A stretch of 64,000 nt of DNA from Streptomyces sp. NBC_01465 (GCF_036227325.1 NZ_CP109467.1:6448001-6512000); one strand, 5' to 3'; numbered from the stretch's first letter, positions 17,978 through 27,598 are shown. The notes: generated from the letters alone by a model not told the origin. Program-made: numbers and translations.

Positions 17978-18871
17978 ATGATGACCCCTGATTCCGCTTT
18001 CGAACGTGCGCTGGCCAGCCTGCGCGGGCTGTCCGTGGGAGACGCACTCGGCTCCCAGTTCTTCGTCCCCGACAACTACCCCCTGCTGGGCCGGCGCGAG
18101 CTGCCGCCGGGGCCCTGGCAGTGGACCGACGACACCGAGATGGCGGCCTCCGTGCTGGCCGTGCTCGGCTCGTACGGACGGATCGACCAGGACGCGCTGG
18201 CCGCGTCCTTCGCCGACCACCACGATTTCGACCGGGGCTACGGGCCCGCGGTCAACCGGATGCTCCGCCTCATCAGGGAGGGCGGCGACTGGCGCGAGCT
18301 GGCCAGCGCTCTCTTCAAGGGGCAGGGGTCCTGGGGCAACGGGGCCGCGATGCGGATCGCACCGCTCGGCGCCTGGTACGCCTCGGACCCCGAACAGGCC
18401 ACCCACCAGGCCGAGATCTCCGCGTACACGACGCATCAGCACCGCGAGGCCGTCATGGGTGCCATGGCGGTCGCGGCCGCCGCGGCGCTCGCGGCGGACC
18501 CTGCGGGGCCGCCCTCGCCGGGTGATCTGCTCGACGGAGTGATCGCGCTGGTGCCGCGCAGCGCCGTGGGCGCGGGGCTGCGGCGCGCCAGGGACATGCT
18601 GGACTACGACGACGCGGGCACGGTCGCGGCGGTGCTCGGGTGCGGACGGCGTACGAGCGCCCATGACACCGTGCCGTTCGCGCTGTGGTCGGCGGCCCGC
18701 GGGCTCGGCGACTTCGAGCGGGCCTTCTGGACGACCGCCCAGGTGGGCGGAGACGTGGACACGACCTGCGCGATCGTCGGCGGGGTGGTGGCCGCGGGCG
18801 GAGCGGGAGCGCCGCCGGCCGGGTGGCTGGAGCAGACCGAGGCGCTGCCTGAGTGGATTCCCGCGCACTGA
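17978..18871 (+). CDS. ADP-ribosylglycohydrolase family protein
   Basis: All-alpha, dimagnesium-dependent hydrolase of the DraG/ARH family, 297 residues. It removes ADP-ribose from proteins or related substrates. Metal-binding motifs are GDALGSQF near the start, WTDDTEMA (about 48-55) and VGGDVDTTCAIVGG near the C-terminus. The substrate cannot be told from sequence, and no DraT-like transferase is in the window. A hairpin follows the gene. Confidence 0.9.
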   Translation: MMTPDSAFERALASLRGLSVGDALGSQFFVPDNYPLLGRRELPPGPWQWTDDTEMAASVLAVLGSYGRIDQDALAASFADHHDFDRGYGPAVNRMLRLIREGGDWRELASALFKGQGSWGNGAAMRIAPLGAWYASDPEQATHQAEISAYTTHQHREAVMGAMAVAAAAALAADPAGPPSPGDLLDGVIALVPRSAVGAGLRRARDMLDYDDAGTVAAVLGCGRRTSAHDTVPFALWSAARGLGDFERAFWTTAQVGGDVDTTCAIVGGVVAAGGAGAPPAGWLEQTEALPEWIPAH

Positions 18872-18903
18872 GGCCTGGTTGAAGTTGTCACGGTCCTGAC
18901 ACA

Positions 18904-18927
18904 GGCTCCCTCCGTACGGGGGGAGCC
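18904..18927 (+). terminator. Hairpin terminator
   Basis: GGCTCCCTCCGT faces ACGGGGGGAGCC with one G-T pair, immediately downstream of the ADP-ribosylglycohydrolase gene. Confidence 0.6.
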
Positions 18928-18999
18928 GTGCTGTCCGGGGCTACCCTTTCGGCCACGCCGCCGGTGATCATGACCCGGCGCGTCGACGGAGGGGGTTCC

Positions 19000-20586
19000 G
19001 TGTCCGAAGCAGAGCTGAACGATGCCGTGCCGGCGCGTGCGGTGGCGGTGTCCAATCCGCACGAGTGGGCGCACCACACGGCCGGGCCGCCTCAGTGGCT
19101 CGTCGACGTACGTCCCGATCCGCCGGCTGCCGTCCGGAGCGCGACGCTCTGGTCCGTACTGGCCACCGCGGTGCTCAGTGCGCTGCTGCTGGGCGAGGGA
19201 AGCGGCCTGAACCTGCTGATCGTGGCGGTGCCGGCGGCGCTCGGCGCGTACTTCGCCGCCCGGGCCGCCGGGCGTACCGTACGCCGCTGGACGGTGGTCT
19301 GGGCGCTCGGCGGACCGGCGCTGCTGGTGATCCCCGCACTGCGCGACGCGGGCTGGCCCACCTTCCTGGCCGTCGTCTCCGCGATGGCACTCGGCTCGTT
19401 CGCGCTGCACGGCAGCGGCAGCTGGCCGGGGGTGCTGTTCAGCCCGCTCGGGCTCCTCGGCTCCATCGGTACGGGGTTCGGCTGGGCCTGGAGCGGAGTG
19501 CGCGAGCGGTCGGGCGGGGCGCGCGAGCGCTGGGGGCCCGCGGTGCGCACCGTCCTGGTGGCGGCCGTACTGCTGCTGGTATTCGGGGCGCTGTTCGCGG
19601 GGGCCGACGCCGCCTTCGCCGATCTGCTCGGAGGCCTGGTCCCCGACTTCTCGGTCGCGGACGGGCCGTGGCGGATCCTGCTCTTCCTGGTCGGCCTGGT
19701 CGGGGCGCTCGCCGCCGCACGCACCGCCGCGGCGCCTCTGCGCTGGGACAGGATGCGGGTGCGGCCGGGGCGTTCCAGGGGCCGCGCCGAGTGGGCCGTA
19801 CCGCTGATCGTGCTCGATCTGCTGTTCGCGGCCTTCATCGCCGTACAGCTCGCCGTGCTCTTCGGCGGGTACGACAAGGTGCTGAAGGAGACGGGGCTGA
19901 CCTACGCCGCGTATGCGCGCCAGGGCTTCTGGCAGCTTCTCTGGGCCACCGTCCTGACCCTCGCGGTCATCGCGCTCGCCCTGCGCTGGGCGCCGCGCGA
20001 CCGGGCACTGGTGCGGTCCGTACTCGGCACTCTGTGTGTGCTGACGCTGGTCGTGGTGGCCTCGGCGCTGCGCAGGATGGATCTGTACGTCGACGCGTAC
20101 GGGCTGACCCGGCTGCGTATCTCCGTCGCGGCGATGGAGCTGTGGCTCGGTCTGGTGATCGTGCTGATCATGGCGGCCGGGGTGTGGGGCGCGCGCTGGC
20201 TGCCGCGTGCCGTCGCCGCCAGTGCTGCCGTGGCCGTGCTGGCGTTCGGGCTCGTGTCGCCGGACGGCCTGGTCGCCGAGCAGAACGTCCAGCGCTACCA
20301 GGACACCGGGAAGATCGACATCGGTTACTTCCAGGACCTGTCGGCCGATGCGGTGCCCGCCCTCGACACCCTCCCCGAGCCGGAACGCTCCTGCGCGCTC
20401 GCGGGGATCGCCGACCGGTTCGGCAGCGACGGCAGGGGAGGCACGGGCAAGCCGTGGTACGCGACCAGCCTCGCCGAGTCCAGGGCCCGGGGCATCCTGC
20501 GCGAGAGGCCGGTGGACATCGACACGGAGGCCTGCGGGCGGATGGGGTTGTACGACGTGGGGCGCGTCGGGCTCGGAGAGTACTGA
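19000..20586 (+). CDS. DUF4173/DUF4153-type polytopic membrane protein
   Basis: Membrane protein of 528 residues with about 10-12 hydrophobic segments spread from residue 45 to 420. A non-membrane C-terminal part follows, with two Cys residues (SCALAGI, TEACGRMG). It matches the DUF4173 (DUF4153 clan) family, whose function is not established. GTG at 19000 was chosen because GGAGGGGG lies 5-6 nt upstream; the frame is open 72 nt further. No partner gene points to a role. Confidence 0.75.
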   Translation: MSEAELNDAVPARAVAVSNPHEWAHHTAGPPQWLVDVRPDPPAAVRSATLWSVLATAVLSALLLGEGSGLNLLIVAVPAALGAYFAARAAGRTVRRWTVVWALGGPALLVIPALRDAGWPTFLAVVSAMALGSFALHGSGSWPGVLFSPLGLLGSIGTGFGWAWSGVRERSGGARERWGPAVRTVLVAAVLLLVFGALFAGADAAFADLLGGLVPDFSVADGPWRILLFLVGLVGALAAARTAAAPLRWDRMRVRPGRSRGRAEWAVPLIVLDLLFAAFIAVQLAVLFGGYDKVLKETGLTYAAYARQGFWQLLWATVLTLAVIALALRWAPRDRALVRSVLGTLCVLTLVVVASALRRMDLYVDAYGLTRLRISVAAMELWLGLVIVLIMAAGVWGARWLPRAVAASAAVAVLAFGLVSPDGLVAEQNVQRYQDTGKIDIGYFQDLSADAVPALDTLPEPERSCALAGIADRFGSDGRGGTGKPWYATSLAESRARGILRERPVDIDTEACGRMGLYDVGRVGLGEY

Positions 20587-20617
20587 CGGCGCGCCCCACG
20601 GGGTCACCCCACGTCGC

Positions 20618-22174
20618 TCAGACCGCGCCTCCGCCGCCGGACGCTGCCGTACCACTGAGCGCTTCCAGGTCGCTCTTGCGTACGCGGATGGCAAAGACGG
20701 CGACGAGAATCGCGACCGATACCAGACCGACCCCGGCCCAGAAGGCAGTGGAGATGCCCTGGGCGAGCACCGCATGGCCCCAGTCGCCCGGCAGCTGATG
20801 CGTCTTGGCGAGCTCCGCCTTCTGCTCCGGTGTGGACTTGGCGAGGAAGTCCGGCATCTGCCGGGTGGCCTCGTTGCGGCTGGCCGTGCCGAAGACGGTG
20901 ACCAGGATGGACAGGCCCAGTGAACCGCCCACCATCTGCATGGCGTTGAGCAGGCTGGAGGCCGCGCCCGACTCGTGCTGGGCCACGCCCGAGACGGCGG
21001 TCAGCGTCGCCGTCACGAAGATCATGCCCATGCCGAAGCCGAAGCAGAGCATCGGGCCGAGGAGCCCGCCGACGTACGAACTGCCCTGGTCGACCTGTGT
21101 CAGCCAGAGCATTCCGAGCCCGGCGAAGGAAGTACCCGCGATCAGGAAGGGCTTGGGGCCGAGAACCGGGAGCAGCTTGGTGGCGAGACCGGCTCCCGTC
21201 ATCACGAGCACGGTGACCGGCAGGAACGCGACACCCGACTTGATCGCGGAGTAGCCGAGCACGTTCTGCACGAACAGCACGATGAAATAGAACATGCCGA
21301 ACATCGTGGCGGCGAGGCCCATCATGACCGCGTAGGTTCCGGCGCGGTTGCGGTCGGCGAACATCCGCAGGGGCGTGATCGGTTCGGATGCCCGGCTTTC
21401 GATGAAGACGAAGGTCGGCAGGAGGATGATGGCTGCCGCGAAGGCGCCGAGGGTGAGACCGTCCGTCCAGCCGGAGTCGGCGGCGCGGATGAATCCGTAC
21501 ACCAGTGAGGCCACGCCGGCGGTCGAGGTGATCGCGCCGGGGAGGTCGAACTTGCCGCGGTGGCGGTCGGATTCGTTGATGAACACCGGGGCGAGGAGGG
21601 CGATCGCGATCCCGATGGGCAGGTTGACGTAGAAGACCCAGCGCCACGAGAGCCACTGGGTCAGGACGCCGCCGGCCAGGAGGCCGATGGCCGAACCGCC
21701 TGCGGAGACGCCGGCGAAGATGCCGAACGCCCGGTTGCGCTCCGGGCCTTCGGGGAACGTCGTGGTGATCAGGGCCAGCGCGGTGGGCGAGGCGATGGCG
21801 CCGCCGACGCCCTGGAGCGCGCGGGCCGCGAGTATCTGCCAGGGCTCCTGGGCTATGCCGCAGATCAGCGAGGCGAAAGTGAAGAGCAGGACGCCGAAGA
21901 CGAACACGCGCCTGCGGCCGAGGATGTCGCCCGCGCGGCCTCCCAGCAGCAACAGCCCGCCGAAGGTGAGGGTGTAGGCGTTGACGACCCAGGAGAGCTG
22001 GGTCGTGGTGAAGTCCAGGGCACTCTGGATGTGTGGGAGCGCGATATTCACAATCGTGGTGTCGAGGACCACCATGAGTTGGAGAGCGGCGATGACGGCC
22101 AGGGCGATCCCCGGCTTTCCTGGCTTGCGCGCCGCGCCCGCCTTCTGTGGAGCTGTCAGCTGAGAGGTTGTCAC
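20618..22174 (-). CDS. MFS transporter, DHA2 (EmrB/QacA) family drug exporter
   Basis: Proton-driven exporter with 14 predicted membrane helices, 518 residues. The MFS motif A is GGRAGDILGRRRVF after helix 2, motif D1 is LDTTIVNIALPHIQ in helix 1, and GVSAGGSAIGLLAGGVL is the antiporter motif C region. The GTG start has AGGGGA 8 nt upstream. It diverges from a TetR gene and has two operators in its promoter, so it is very likely repressed by that regulator and induced by an exported compound. A TTGACG -35-like hexamer (minus strand, 22222-22227) sits beside operator 1. Confidence 0.93.
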   Translation of the reverse strand: MTTSQLTAPQKAGAARKPGKPGIALAVIAALQLMVVLDTTIVNIALPHIQSALDFTTTQLSWVVNAYTLTFGGLLLLGGRAGDILGRRRVFVFGVLLFTFASLICGIAQEPWQILAARALQGVGGAIASPTALALITTTFPEGPERNRAFGIFAGVSAGGSAIGLLAGGVLTQWLSWRWVFYVNLPIGIAIALLAPVFINESDRHRGKFDLPGAITSTAGVASLVYGFIRAADSGWTDGLTLGAFAAAIILLPTFVFIESRASEPITPLRMFADRNRAGTYAVMMGLAATMFGMFYFIVLFVQNVLGYSAIKSGVAFLPVTVLVMTGAGLATKLLPVLGPKPFLIAGTSFAGLGMLWLTQVDQGSSYVGGLLGPMLCFGFGMGMIFVTATLTAVSGVAQHESGAASSLLNAMQMVGGSLGLSILVTVFGTASRNEATRQMPDFLAKSTPEQKAELAKTHQLPGDWGHAVLAQGISTAFWAGVGLVSVAILVAVFAIRVRKSDLEALSGTAASGGGGAV

Positions 22175-22197
22175 TGTGAGTCCCCTGCAAGAGAGTT

Positions 22198-22217
22198 AGT
22201 GAACGCATCCGTTCACT
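22198..22217. promoter_or_regulatory. TetR operator 1
   Basis: Palindrome AGTGAACGCATCCGTTCACT with perfect 8-bp arms and a CATC centre, 24 bp upstream of the exporter GTG and overlapping its likely core promoter. The same arm sequence recurs 48 bp away. Confidence 0.85.
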
Positions 22218-22245
22218 GTGACGTCAACGGTAGAGAGTCCCCGCC

Positions 22246-22265
22246 AGTGGACGCAAGCGTTCACT
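22246..22265. promoter_or_regulatory. TetR operator 2
   Basis: AGTGGACGCAAGCGTTCACT has the same arms as operator 1 with one mismatch in the left arm. It ends 29 bp before the TetR ATG, so it is placed for autoregulation. Confidence 0.8.
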
Positions 22266-22294
22266 AAAACCCTGTCCCCGATGGAGAGTTGAAC

Positions 22295-22921
22295 ATGGTT
22301 ACTTCGCGCTGGTCCGCCGCCCCCACGGCGCGTCCGGTCTCGTTGCGCCGCCGGGGGCCCGTACTCGAACGGGCCATCCTGGAAGCGGCACTCGAACAGC
22401 TGAGCACGGTCGGCTGGAGCGGCCTCACCATGGAGGGGGTCGCGGCCGGAGCGCAGACCGGGAAGGCCGCGGTCTACCGGCGATGGCCCTCCAAAGAGGA
22501 TCTCGTCGTGGACGCCCTGCAGGCCGGACTGCCCGATCTCGACCAGGCGGACGACTTCGGAAGCATTCGCGAGGACCTCTATCAGCTGTGTCTGCGGATG
22601 CGCGGCGCGATGTTCTCCAGGCCGGGATTTGCGCTGCGTGCCGTGCTTCACGAGTGCGACCACGCGACCGCGGAGCGGTTCCATGAGGTGATCCTGCAGC
22701 ATGTGATCGAGCCGTCCACCCGGCTGTTCAGGGAGGTGGTGTACCGGGGGATCGAGCGCGGTGACGTACGTCCTGACGCCACCGGAGAGCTGATCTTCGA
22801 CGTCATTCCGGGGCTGATGATGTACCGGTCGAAGGTGTGCGCCAGCGAATGGGAGGAGGCGGACATCGCCCGGATGATCGATCAGGTGATGGTGCCGCTG
22901 CTGGTCCGCCACCGCTGCTGA
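22295..22921 (+). CDS. TetR family transcriptional regulator
   Basis: Repressor of 208 residues. The TetR HTH lies at about 25-70: [42 protein letters not shown] is the standard pattern. The ligand-binding part resembles the TetR_C_11-type domain. ATG at 22295 is preceded by GGAGAG; a TTG two codons upstream is less likely. It is divergent from the DHA2 exporter and almost certainly controls it and itself through the twin palindromes. Confidence 0.93.
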   Translation: MVTSRWSAAPTARPVSLRRRGPVLERAILEAALEQLSTVGWSGLTMEGVAAGAQTGKAAVYRRWPSKEDLVVDALQAGLPDLDQADDFGSIREDLYQLCLRMRGAMFSRPGFALRAVLHECDHATAERFHEVILQHVIEPSTRLFREVVYRGIERGDVRPDATGELIFDVIPGLMMYRSKVCASEWEEADIARMIDQVMVPLLVRHRC

Positions 22922-22994
22922 GCCGGGCGCCGCGGGCCGGTGGGGACCCGGGGGTGTCGCGGGTGTCGTCCGGCGGCGTACCCTGTCTGGCGCC

Positions 22995-23705
22995 ATGCCG
23001 TACGAACCACCCACACACACCGTCGAGCGCTCACTGCGCGCCACCACCGGTGCCAAGACCGTCGCCGGTGTCGACGAGGTCGGGCGCGGGGCCTGGGCCG
23101 GACCGGTCACCGTGTGCGCCGCCGTCACCGGTCTGCGCCGGCCACCCGCCGGACTCACCGACTCCAAACTGATCAGTCCCAGACGCCGGGCCGAGCTGGC
23201 TCCGGAACTCGAGGGCTGGGTCACTTCGCACGCCCTCGGGCACTCCTCCCCGGAGGAGATCGATGCGCTGGGGATGACCGCCGCGCTGCGGCTCGCTGCC
23301 GTACGGGCGCTGGAGGCGCTGCCGGTGCGTCCGGACGCGGTGATCCTCGACGGCAAGCACGACTACCTCGGGCCGCCCTGGCACGTCCGTACCGTGATCA
23401 AGGGCGACCAGTCCTGCATCGCGGTCGCGGCAGCCTCCGTCATCGCCAAGGTGCGCAGGGACGCGATGATGGCCGAGCTCGAGGAGGGGTCCGAGGAGTG
23501 TGCGGGGTTCGGCTTTGCCGCGAACGCCGGCTATCCCTCGCCCGTGCACCAGGCCGCGCTGGCCGAGCGGGGGCCCACCGCGCACCACCGGCTGTCCTGG
23601 TCGTATCTTGACGCACTGCCCCAGTGGCGCCATCTGAAGAGGACCCGTCCGTCCGCGGAGGCCGTCGCGCTGGAAAGCGGGGGCCAACTCGGCTTCGATT
23701 TCTGA
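22995..23705 (+). CDS. rnhB: Ribonuclease HII
   Basis: Endonuclease that nicks RNA in RNA-DNA hybrids and at single ribonucleotides in DNA, 236 residues. Catalytic motif DEVGRG at 27-32 (Asp27, Glu28), third acidic residue in ILDGKHDY, fourth in [11 protein letters not shown], plus GYPSPVH and HRLSW near the end. Complete. It begins a run of nucleic-acid-related genes. Confidence 0.96.
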   Translation: MPYEPPTHTVERSLRATTGAKTVAGVDEVGRGAWAGPVTVCAAVTGLRRPPAGLTDSKLISPRRRAELAPELEGWVTSHALGHSSPEEIDALGMTAALRLAAVRALEALPVRPDAVILDGKHDYLGPPWHVRTVIKGDQSCIAVAAASVIAKVRRDAMMAELEEGSEECAGFGFAANAGYPSPVHQAALAERGPTAHHRLSWSYLDALPQWRHLKRTRPSAEAVALESGGQLGFDF

Positions 23706-23802
23706 ACTTTCGGTGGATCGGCGGGGAACTTTTCCGTATCGATCGCACTGATGTGCCCACCCGCCGATGTGTTCCGCAGCGGCGTTTGATAGACATCCAT
23801 TC

Positions 23803-24363
23803 ATGCCTCTCATCCCCGAGGAGCCTCAGATTCACGAGAGTGCCCAGGGTCCCCGTGTCGCTCCGGCCACAGGCCGCACGACGCCGACCCCTCGTCCCGT
23901 ACCCGGTCCGCGTTCCGCTCGTCCCGGGCCCCCGCCGGCCGCCAGGCCCGCGGCGCGCACGGAGAATCGTTCCGTTCCGCAGATCCAGTTGATTCCCGCA
24001 CCGCTGGACGGTGCGCTCGACGCCGCGGAGGAGGCAGTGGACATGCTGCTCGACTCCGGCCGTGCGCCGGGCGACGTCCTGGTGCTGACCACCGGTGAGC
24101 AGCACCCGTGGGCGGCGCACGAGCTGTCCTTCGGCGAAGCCGCCTACTGGGCCCAGCACGACGCCCGCGACGACGTGTTCTACGCGGACGCCGCTGTCGC
24201 CGAGCGTGCCGCGACCCGGCCCGTGGTGATCGTCGCGGTCAACGGCGGCACCGACGACGCCACGGTGCGGGCACTGCCCGCGGCGATGGCGCGCGCCGGT
24301 GTGCTGCTGATCGTGTGCGGCGACCCGCAGCGCGTCAACGCCGTGCTCGGCGCCGGAGTGTGA
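23803..24363 (+). CDS. Hypothetical protein with a helicase-C-terminus-like domain
   Basis: Protein of 186 residues, not firmly recognised. The first 65 residues are Pro/Arg-rich and likely disordered. The rest reads like a stripped-down second RecA domain of UvrD-type helicases: AAEEAVDMLLDSGRAPGDVLVLTTGEQHPW, then VVIVAVNGGTDDATVRALPAAMARAGVLLIVCGDPQRV, which parallels the 'LYVAMTRARDLLVVVGDP' end of such helicases. There is no Walker A or DExx box, so it would not be an ATPase alone. ATG at 23803 was chosen as the more likely start; the frame is open to 23767. It lies between rnhB and recQ. Confidence 0.65.
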   Translation: MPLIPEEPQIHESAQGPRVAPATGRTTPTPRPVPGPRSARPGPPPAARPAARTENRSVPQIQLIPAPLDGALDAAEEAVDMLLDSGRAPGDVLVLTTGEQHPWAAHELSFGEAAYWAQHDARDDVFYADAAVAERAATRPVVIVAVNGGTDDATVRALPAAMARAGVLLIVCGDPQRVNAVLGAGV

Positions 24364-24393
24364 GCACCTCACCACACCGTCGTACGCGCTGAT

Positions 24394-24431
24394 CGCCCGG
24401 CTTTTCCTCCCGAGGGAGGGGCGGCCGGGCG
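24394..24431. terminator. Hairpin between convergent hypothetical genes
   Basis: CGCCCGGC (24394-24401) pairs with GCCGGGCG (24424-24431), and an inner CCTCCC/GGAGG stem extends it. It lies between convergent genes. Confidence 0.6.
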
Positions 24432-24465
24432 GTGCTGCGATCCGGTGCGGTGCAGCGCGGTGCGG

Positions 24466-25101
24466 TCAGCGGGCCGCCACGCGCCGGAGTGCCGCCGCCG
24501 CACCCGAACGCAGCGGTGCCGACACGGAGTCGGCTGCGGCGTCCGCGAGATCGGCGGGCCTGGACAGCGAGTTGGGACGGCGGCCGCCGCGGCCCTCGCC
24601 CAGCACCTGCCAGCCGCCGCGCGTCAGCGTGATGTACGCACCGCAGCGCAGCCCGTGCAAGGTGCAGGCGTCCCGCAACCCCCACATCCAGGCGCCGTCC
24701 TCCTCCGTCCACCGCTCGTCTCCCTCGCGGCAGTAGAGCAGTACGGCGGTACGGACGGGCGTGCGCCGGCGAAGATCGTGCGGGATGACCCGGCGCAGGT
24801 GGGCCAGCAGGGCGTTGCGGAAGTCCCAGCCGTCGGCGGGGGCGGCGCGGCGGGCGAACGAGGCGCTGGCCGTGAGCCGTTCCTCGTGATCGAGCACGGC
24901 GACGACGGCGGTAGACGGCGAAGGGCTGTGGCGCGAGTGCAGGCCGCTGACCACCTCACGGGGATTGCGCAGCAGGGGAATTCCTGCCGCGGCCCACTCG
25001 GAGGGTTCGAGCATTCTGCCGAGGTGGTTGACGGAATCGGCTGCGGACAGAGATGTCGAGGAGTTGGTCAGAGCGGCGGTCGGAGCGAATCCGAAGGTCA
25101 C
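24466..25101 (-). CDS. Conserved hypothetical protein
   Basis: Soluble protein of 211 residues, function unknown. GTG at 25101 is well supported by AGGGAGGACC directly upstream. Features: an N-terminal stretch (SADSVNHLGRMLEPSEWAAAGIPLLRNPREVV), a middle part beginning AVVAVLDHEE, and a WDFRNALLAHLRRVIPHDLRRRTPVRTAVLLYCREGDERW segment. The last 30 residues are Ala/Arg-rich. It has one Cys pair at most and no membrane segment. It lies downstream of recQ on the same strand, 217 bp away. Confidence 0.7.
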   Translation of the reverse strand: MTFGFAPTAALTNSSTSLSAADSVNHLGRMLEPSEWAAAGIPLLRNPREVVSGLHSRHSPSPSTAVVAVLDHEERLTASASFARRAAPADGWDFRNALLAHLRRVIPHDLRRRTPVRTAVLLYCREGDERWTEEDGAWMWGLRDACTLHGLRCGAYITLTRGGWQVLGEGRGGRRPNSLSRPADLADAAADSVSAPLRSGAAAALRRVAAR

Positions 25102-25318
25102 GGTCCTCCCTTCGCATACGCGCCCACAGTGCGGGCAGGGTCGGGTGAGGGCGCACCGCGGAACAGCCCTTCCGGACCTCGGGCGAGCCGCGCGGGGAGC
25201 GGCTCCAATTCTTCCTGGCGTATGGGCAGGCGGCAACGAGCAATTGGCGATGCTGACTGGAATCTGCGGGTATGGCACTCATATCCCTGCCCAGACACGC
25301 CACGAGTGACTCCTGAGG

Positions 25319-27487
25319 TCACGACTGAACGGCAAGGACCAGCGGAAACACTCCCTCCGCCCCGGCCCGGCGCAGCAGCCGCGCAGCCATGGCCAGCGTC
25401 CAGCCGGTGTCCATGAAGTCGTCGACGAGCAGCACGGGACCGCCCGCGGAAGCCAGCGAGGCGGCGAGTCCGGGGCTCACGGTGAAGGCCGAGTGCAGGG
25501 CGCGCACCCGTTGGGCGCTGTTGCTGGGAGCGATCCGCTGGTCCGACGCCTCCGGGCCGTACTCGATCTGCCCGAGCAGTGGCATACGGCCGACCTCGGC
25601 GATCCGGCTGCCCAGCGTTCCGATCAGCTCGGGCCGGCCGTGCGAGGCGACGGTGACCACACCGGCGGGCCGGGGCGGCGCGTCCGCGGCGCCGGACGCC
25701 CAGCCGCCGGGACCCCTGGCCCAGTCGGACAGCACCGTCACGATGGCGTCCACGACGGCGTCGGGGACCGGGCCGTCGGGCGCCTGCGCGGCGAGCATCG
25801 GCCGGAGCCGGTTGCCCCAGCCGATGTCGGACAGCCGCCCCAGGGCCCGCCCCGTGAAGGCCTGTTCCCCCAGCGGGATACGGCCCTTGAGATCCACCCC
25901 CACCGCGGCGAGACCGGTCGGCCACATCCTGCGCGGCTCCACCTCCACGCCGGGCCTGTCGAGTTCACCGCGCGCGGTGTCCAGCGCGGCCCCCGACACC
26001 TCGGCAGTGAACCTGCCGCCCGCACAGTTGTCGCACCGCCCGCACGGCGCTGCCTCCTCGTCGTCGAGCTGGCGGCGCAGGAACTCCATCCGGCAGGCCG
26101 TCGTCGTCGCATACTCCCGCATCGCCTGCTGCTCGGCGGCCCGCTGCTTCGCGACCCACGCGTACCGCTCGGCGTCGTACACCCAGGGCTGACCCGTGGC
26201 GGTCCAGCCGCCCTTCACCCGGTGCACCGCACCGTCCACGTCAAGAACCTTCAGCATGGCTTCGAGCCGGGTGCGCCGAAGGTCGACCATCGGCTCCATG
26301 GCCGGCAGCGAGAGAGGCCTGCCGGCCTGAGCGAGCAGGTCGAGCGTGCGCCGCACCTGCTCCTCGGGCGGGAAGGCGACGGAGGCGAAGTACTTCCAGA
26401 TCGCCTCGTCCTCCTTGCCCGGCAGCAGCAGTACCTCCGCGTGCTCCACTCCACGCCCGGCACGCCCCACCTGCTGGTAGTAGGCGATCGGGGACGAGGG
26501 CGACCCCAGGTGCACCACAAATCCCAGGTCGGGCTTGTCGAATCCCATCCCCAGCGCCGAGGTCGCGACCAGCGCCTTGACCCGGTTCGCGAGCAGATCC
26601 TCCTCCGCCTGCAGCCGGTCGGCGTTCTCCGTCCTTCCGGTGTACGACGAGACGGTGTGTCCGCGCTGGCGCAGATAGGCCGTGACCTCTTCGGCGGCGG
26701 AGACCGTCAGCGTGTAGATGATCCCGGACCCGGGAAGCTCGCCGATCCGGTCGGCGAGCCAGGCCAGCCGGTGGGCCGCGTCCGGCAGCTGGACCACGCC
26801 CAGGCTCAGGCTCTCCCGGTCCAGCGGACCGCGCAGTACGAGTGCCTCGCTGCCCCCGGTACCCAGCTGTTCCGCCACATCCGCGGTCACACGGGCATTG
26901 GCGGTGGCGGTGGTGGCGAGCACGGGAACGTCCGGCGGCAGGTCGGCGAGCATCGTGCGCAGCCGCCGGTAGTCGGGCCGGAAGTCGTGACCCCAGTCGG
27001 AGATGCAGTGGGCCTCGTCGACGACCAGCATTCCGGTGGCGGCCGCGAGCTTCGGCAGTACCTGGTCGCGGAAGTCCGGATTGTTGAGCCGCTCCGGGCT
27101 GACCAGCAGGACGTCGACCTCGCCGGCTGCCACCTCGGCTTGGACCGAGTCCCACTCCTCGGTGTTGGAAGAGTTGATCGTCCGCGCCCGGATGCCTGCC
27201 CTGGCCGCGGCATCCACCTGGTTGCGCATCAGTGCCAGCAGGGGCGAGACGATCACGGTCGGACCGCTGCCCTGGGCACGCAGCAGTGAGGTCGCCACGA
27301 AATACACCGCGGACTTGCCCCACCCCGTCCGCTGCACGACCAGCGCCCTGCGCTTGTCGGCGACGAGTGCCTCGATGGCACGCCACTGGTCCTCACGCAG
27401 GCGTGCGGTACCGCCGGGGTCGCCGACGAGGCGGGCGAGTACGGAGTCGGCGGAGGCCCTGAGCTCGGAGCGGTCTGCGTTGGTCAT
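25319..27487 (-). CDS. recQ: RecQ-family DNA helicase with C-terminal phosphoribosyltransferase-like domain
   Basis: Superfamily 2 3'-5' DNA helicase, 722 residues. Walker A is RTGWGKS (53-59), DEAH is in [19 protein letters not shown], and the C-terminal helicase motif is [10 protein letters not shown]. The RecQ zinc module is CRMEF...PCGRCDNC. There is no HRDC domain. The last ~200 residues instead contain a type I PRTase-like PRPP loop, [13 protein letters not shown] (685-697), followed by an alpha/beta end. The ATG at 27487 was preferred over an upstream in-frame start because of family alignment. The 5' region shared with the DUF4192 gene contains two DnaA boxes. Confidence 0.9.
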   Translation of the reverse strand: MTNADRSELRASADSVLARLVGDPGGTARLREDQWRAIEALVADKRRALVVQRTGWGKSAVYFVATSLLRAQGSGPTVIVSPLLALMRNQVDAAARAGIRARTINSSNTEEWDSVQAEVAAGEVDVLLVSPERLNNPDFRDQVLPKLAAATGMLVVDEAHCISDWGHDFRPDYRRLRTMLADLPPDVPVLATTATANARVTADVAEQLGTGGSEALVLRGPLDRESLSLGVVQLPDAAHRLAWLADRIGELPGSGIIYTLTVSAAEEVTAYLRQRGHTVSSYTGRTENADRLQAEEDLLANRVKALVATSALGMGFDKPDLGFVVHLGSPSSPIAYYQQVGRAGRGVEHAEVLLLPGKEDEAIWKYFASVAFPPEEQVRRTLDLLAQAGRPLSLPAMEPMVDLRRTRLEAMLKVLDVDGAVHRVKGGWTATGQPWVYDAERYAWVAKQRAAEQQAMREYATTTACRMEFLRRQLDDEEAAPCGRCDNCAGGRFTAEVSGAALDTARGELDRPGVEVEPRRMWPTGLAAVGVDLKGRIPLGEQAFTGRALGRLSDIGWGNRLRPMLAAQAPDGPVPDAVVDAIVTVLSDWARGPGGWASGAADAPPRPAGVVTVASHGRPELIGTLGSRIAEVGRMPLLGQIEYGPEASDQRIAPSNSAQRVRALHSAFTVSPGLAASLASAGGPVLLVDDFMDTGWTLAMAARLLRRAGAEGVFPLVLAVQS

Positions 27488-27538
27488 GCCCCCATGCAAC
27501 CCGATCGCACTGACAAACCGCGAACGACGGCGTCGGCC

Positions 27539-27558
27539 TGTGGACAAAGTTATCCACA
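27539..27558. promoter_or_regulatory. Inverted pair of DnaA boxes
   Basis: TGTGGACAA (27539-27547) is the reverse complement of TTGTCCACA, the preferred Streptomyces DnaA box. TTATCCACA (27550-27558) is the classical box on the other strand. Only 2 bp separate them. They lie 52 bp upstream of recQ and 41 bp upstream of the DUF4192 gene. Confidence 0.7.
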
Positions 27559-27598
27559 GGGGTCGCGGACTCGGACCGCCCGGTGCACCTTCGTGACC

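Noticed and set aside
11915..18868. A 2317-codon open frame on the minus strand across nrdR, nrdJ and following genes
   Set aside because: It is antisense to well-supported genes, is Arg/Gly/Pro-rich without domains, and is an artefact of high-GC codon bias.
27539..27558. Chromosomal origin (oriC) suggested by DnaA boxes
   Set aside because: Only two boxes, and no dnaA, dnaN, rpmH or AT-rich unwinding region; Streptomyces oriC has many boxes.
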